Source: DATCJA01 sp963814955
Lineage (GTDB): Bacteria > Acidobacteriota > Vicinamibacteria > Vicinamibacterales > UBA2999
NCBI GenBank assembly: GCA_963814955.1
Contig: CAWFEX010000004.1
Span: 310,001 to 374,000 of the forward strand
DNA: 64,000 nucleotides
Reading direction: 5' to 3'
This document shows positions 63,125 to 64,000 of this stretch, piece by piece. Every line of letters starts with the position of its first letter. Positions within the stretch are counted from its first letter, which is position 1. A model generated the notes under the pieces. The model was not told the origin of the DNA and ran no database searches. It was given only the letters and a program-made list of their open reading frames with translations. The position numbers and the translations under genes were made by a program.

Positions 63125-64000
63125 TCACTTCAACCGCGGGAACAACGTGAGCGCGTTGTCGCGATCGATGGCGCGCAGATCCTCGGCGTTGAATCCAAAC
63201 CCGCCGAGTCCCTGCGAGACGGTTGCCGCACGCGCGAACGGGTAGTCGGTCCCGAAGAGAATGTGCGAGCGGGGTACGAGCTTGGTGAAGGTCGGCAGCG
63301 TGTACTCGTTGAACGCCTGGGCGGTGTCGTAATAGAACTTCCGGATCTCGTACAGGACGCCGTTCGGAAGCTCCGCTGTCTTCGTATCGGCGTTCACGCC
63401 GAACCGTCCGGTGATGTAGGGCATCGTTCCGCCGCCATGCGACCAGATGAAGCGGATGTTCGGGAATCGTGCGGCGGTGCCGCTGTACAGCACGCTCGCA
63501 ATCGTCAACGTCGTTTCGGTGCTGAGCGTGATGCCTAATGCGCGGCCGTTCGGGAGCAGATTGACGCAGCATTCCGCGCGGAACGGGTGGGTATAGCAGA
63601 CCGCCCGCCGGCGATTGAGCTCTTCCATCACGGGCGTAAACATCGGGTCGCCGAGATACTTCGCCTGATAGCTGCTCATGAAGCAGACGCCGTCGGCCTT
63701 GAGCGTGTCGAAGGCATATTCGATTTCGCGCAGCGCCCCGTCGACATCCGGCAACGGCAGCGTCGCGAACACCCCGAAACGCCCCGGATAATCCGACATC
63801 AGCCTGGCGCCGTACTCGTTGCACTCCCGCGCAAGCTTCCGTGCCGCCTCGTTGTCGCCGAACCACACGCTGGGCTCGCTCGTCGAGACGATCGACGTGG
63901 CAACGCCGTCGCGGTCCATGTCCTCGATCGTCCTGGCAGGGGTCCATGCCATCAGCGGCATCTGCCCCGTGTTACGAGCTTTGATGGTTTGGATGAAGCC
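63125..64000 (-). CDS. Amidohydrolase family (ACMSD-like) protein, 5' partial
   Basis: C-terminal part (at least 291 residues) of a metal-dependent amidohydrolase of the amidohydrolase-2/ACMSD type, which decarboxylates or hydrolyses aromatic or cyclic acids. HP in CYTHPFRAE, IWSHGGGTMPYI and the FGTDYPFARA loop give metal and catalytic His/Asp residues. The frame is open to the right edge, so the N-terminal metal-binding HxH lies outside the window; the ATG at 63961 is probably internal. It ends at the heptamer array. Confidence 0.88.
   Translation of the reverse strand, partial: GFIQTIKARNTGQMPLMAWTPARTIEDMDRDGVATSIVSTSEPSVWFGDNEAARKLARECNEYGARLMSDYPGRFGVFATLPLPDVDGALREIEYAFDTLKADGVCFMSSYQAKYLGDPMFTPVMEELNRRRAVCYTHPFRAECCVNLLPNGRALGITLSTETTLTIASVLYSGTAARFPNIRFIWSHGGGTMPYITGRFGVNADTKTAELPNGVLYEIRKFYYDTAQAFNEYTLPTFTKLVPRSHILFGTDYPFARAATVSQGLGGFGFNAEDLRAIDRDNALTLFPRLK

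Noticed and set aside
1..64000. tRNA or rRNA genes, phage or conjugative elements
   Set aside because: No T-arm-like signatures, integrase, transposase, capsid or relaxase sequence was recognised by reading.

Overview
The window is GC-rich bacterial DNA. It probably comes from an Acidobacteriota chromosome, most likely of the Vicinamibacteria type (soil or metagenome origin). Reasons are the acidobacterial VWFA-related protein, several PQQ-like beta-propeller proteins around a TonB receptor, DUF6152 proteins, many secreted proteins carrying an N-terminal PDGQPDLQG-W motif, and intergenic DNA rich in short repeats. The taxon is inferred from memory of gene families, not from a search. I see no rRNA, tRNA, prophage, transposase or CRISPR array.

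Layout. 1-3.3 kb: end of a tannase-type esterase, then the first copy of a recurring cassette (DUF6152 plus one long and one short PDG-motif protein). 3.5-11 kb: a co-directional set of secreted hydrolases and NHL propellers (thioesterase, alpha/beta hydrolase, acetamidase-like, two NHL proteins, amidase). 11-21 kb: a propeller/cytochrome lyase-like protein, a radical SAM plus flavin-dependent halogenase-like pair, a cation/proton antiporter, a VOC protein and a membrane hybrid histidine kinase. 21.6-34 kb: a large export and surface locus with the second cassette, five PQQ-like propellers and a TonB receptor. 34.7-49 kb: housekeeping metabolism (acyl-CoA dehydrogenase, glutamate dehydrogenase, two-subunit methylmalonyl-CoA mutase, valS, nadC, birA, an RNA uracil methyltransferase) and a VapBC pair. 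49-56 kb: a C26 peptidase, argS, mobA, a TPR protein, a SPOR protein and a DUF2306 membrane protein. 56-64 kb: the third cassette in an overlapping operon with a diheme cytochrome c and a beta-helix protein, then an SGNH-like protein and a partial amidohydrolase.

Three themes stand out. First, the DUF6152 + short + long cassette occurs three times within 61 kb in different gene orders and with different partners (none, PQQ propellers, cytochrome c). This is the best candidate for an undescribed secreted system. Second, short repeats saturate the intergenic DNA: GTAG-footed palindromes resembling REP/REPIN elements, and several heptamer tandem families resembling cyanobacterial STRRs. They have also entered coding sequence in an amidase, argS and an RNA methyltransferase, and they form the leader segments of some secreted proteins.

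Third, at least fourteen places break otherwise well-conserved genes by exactly one extra base, always in the same direction, including two in valS and one in argS. Removing one base at each site gives proteins of normal family length. Insertion-type sequencing or assembly error is therefore the likeliest cause. The gene boundaries below are the corrected ones; each entry says where the shift lies.
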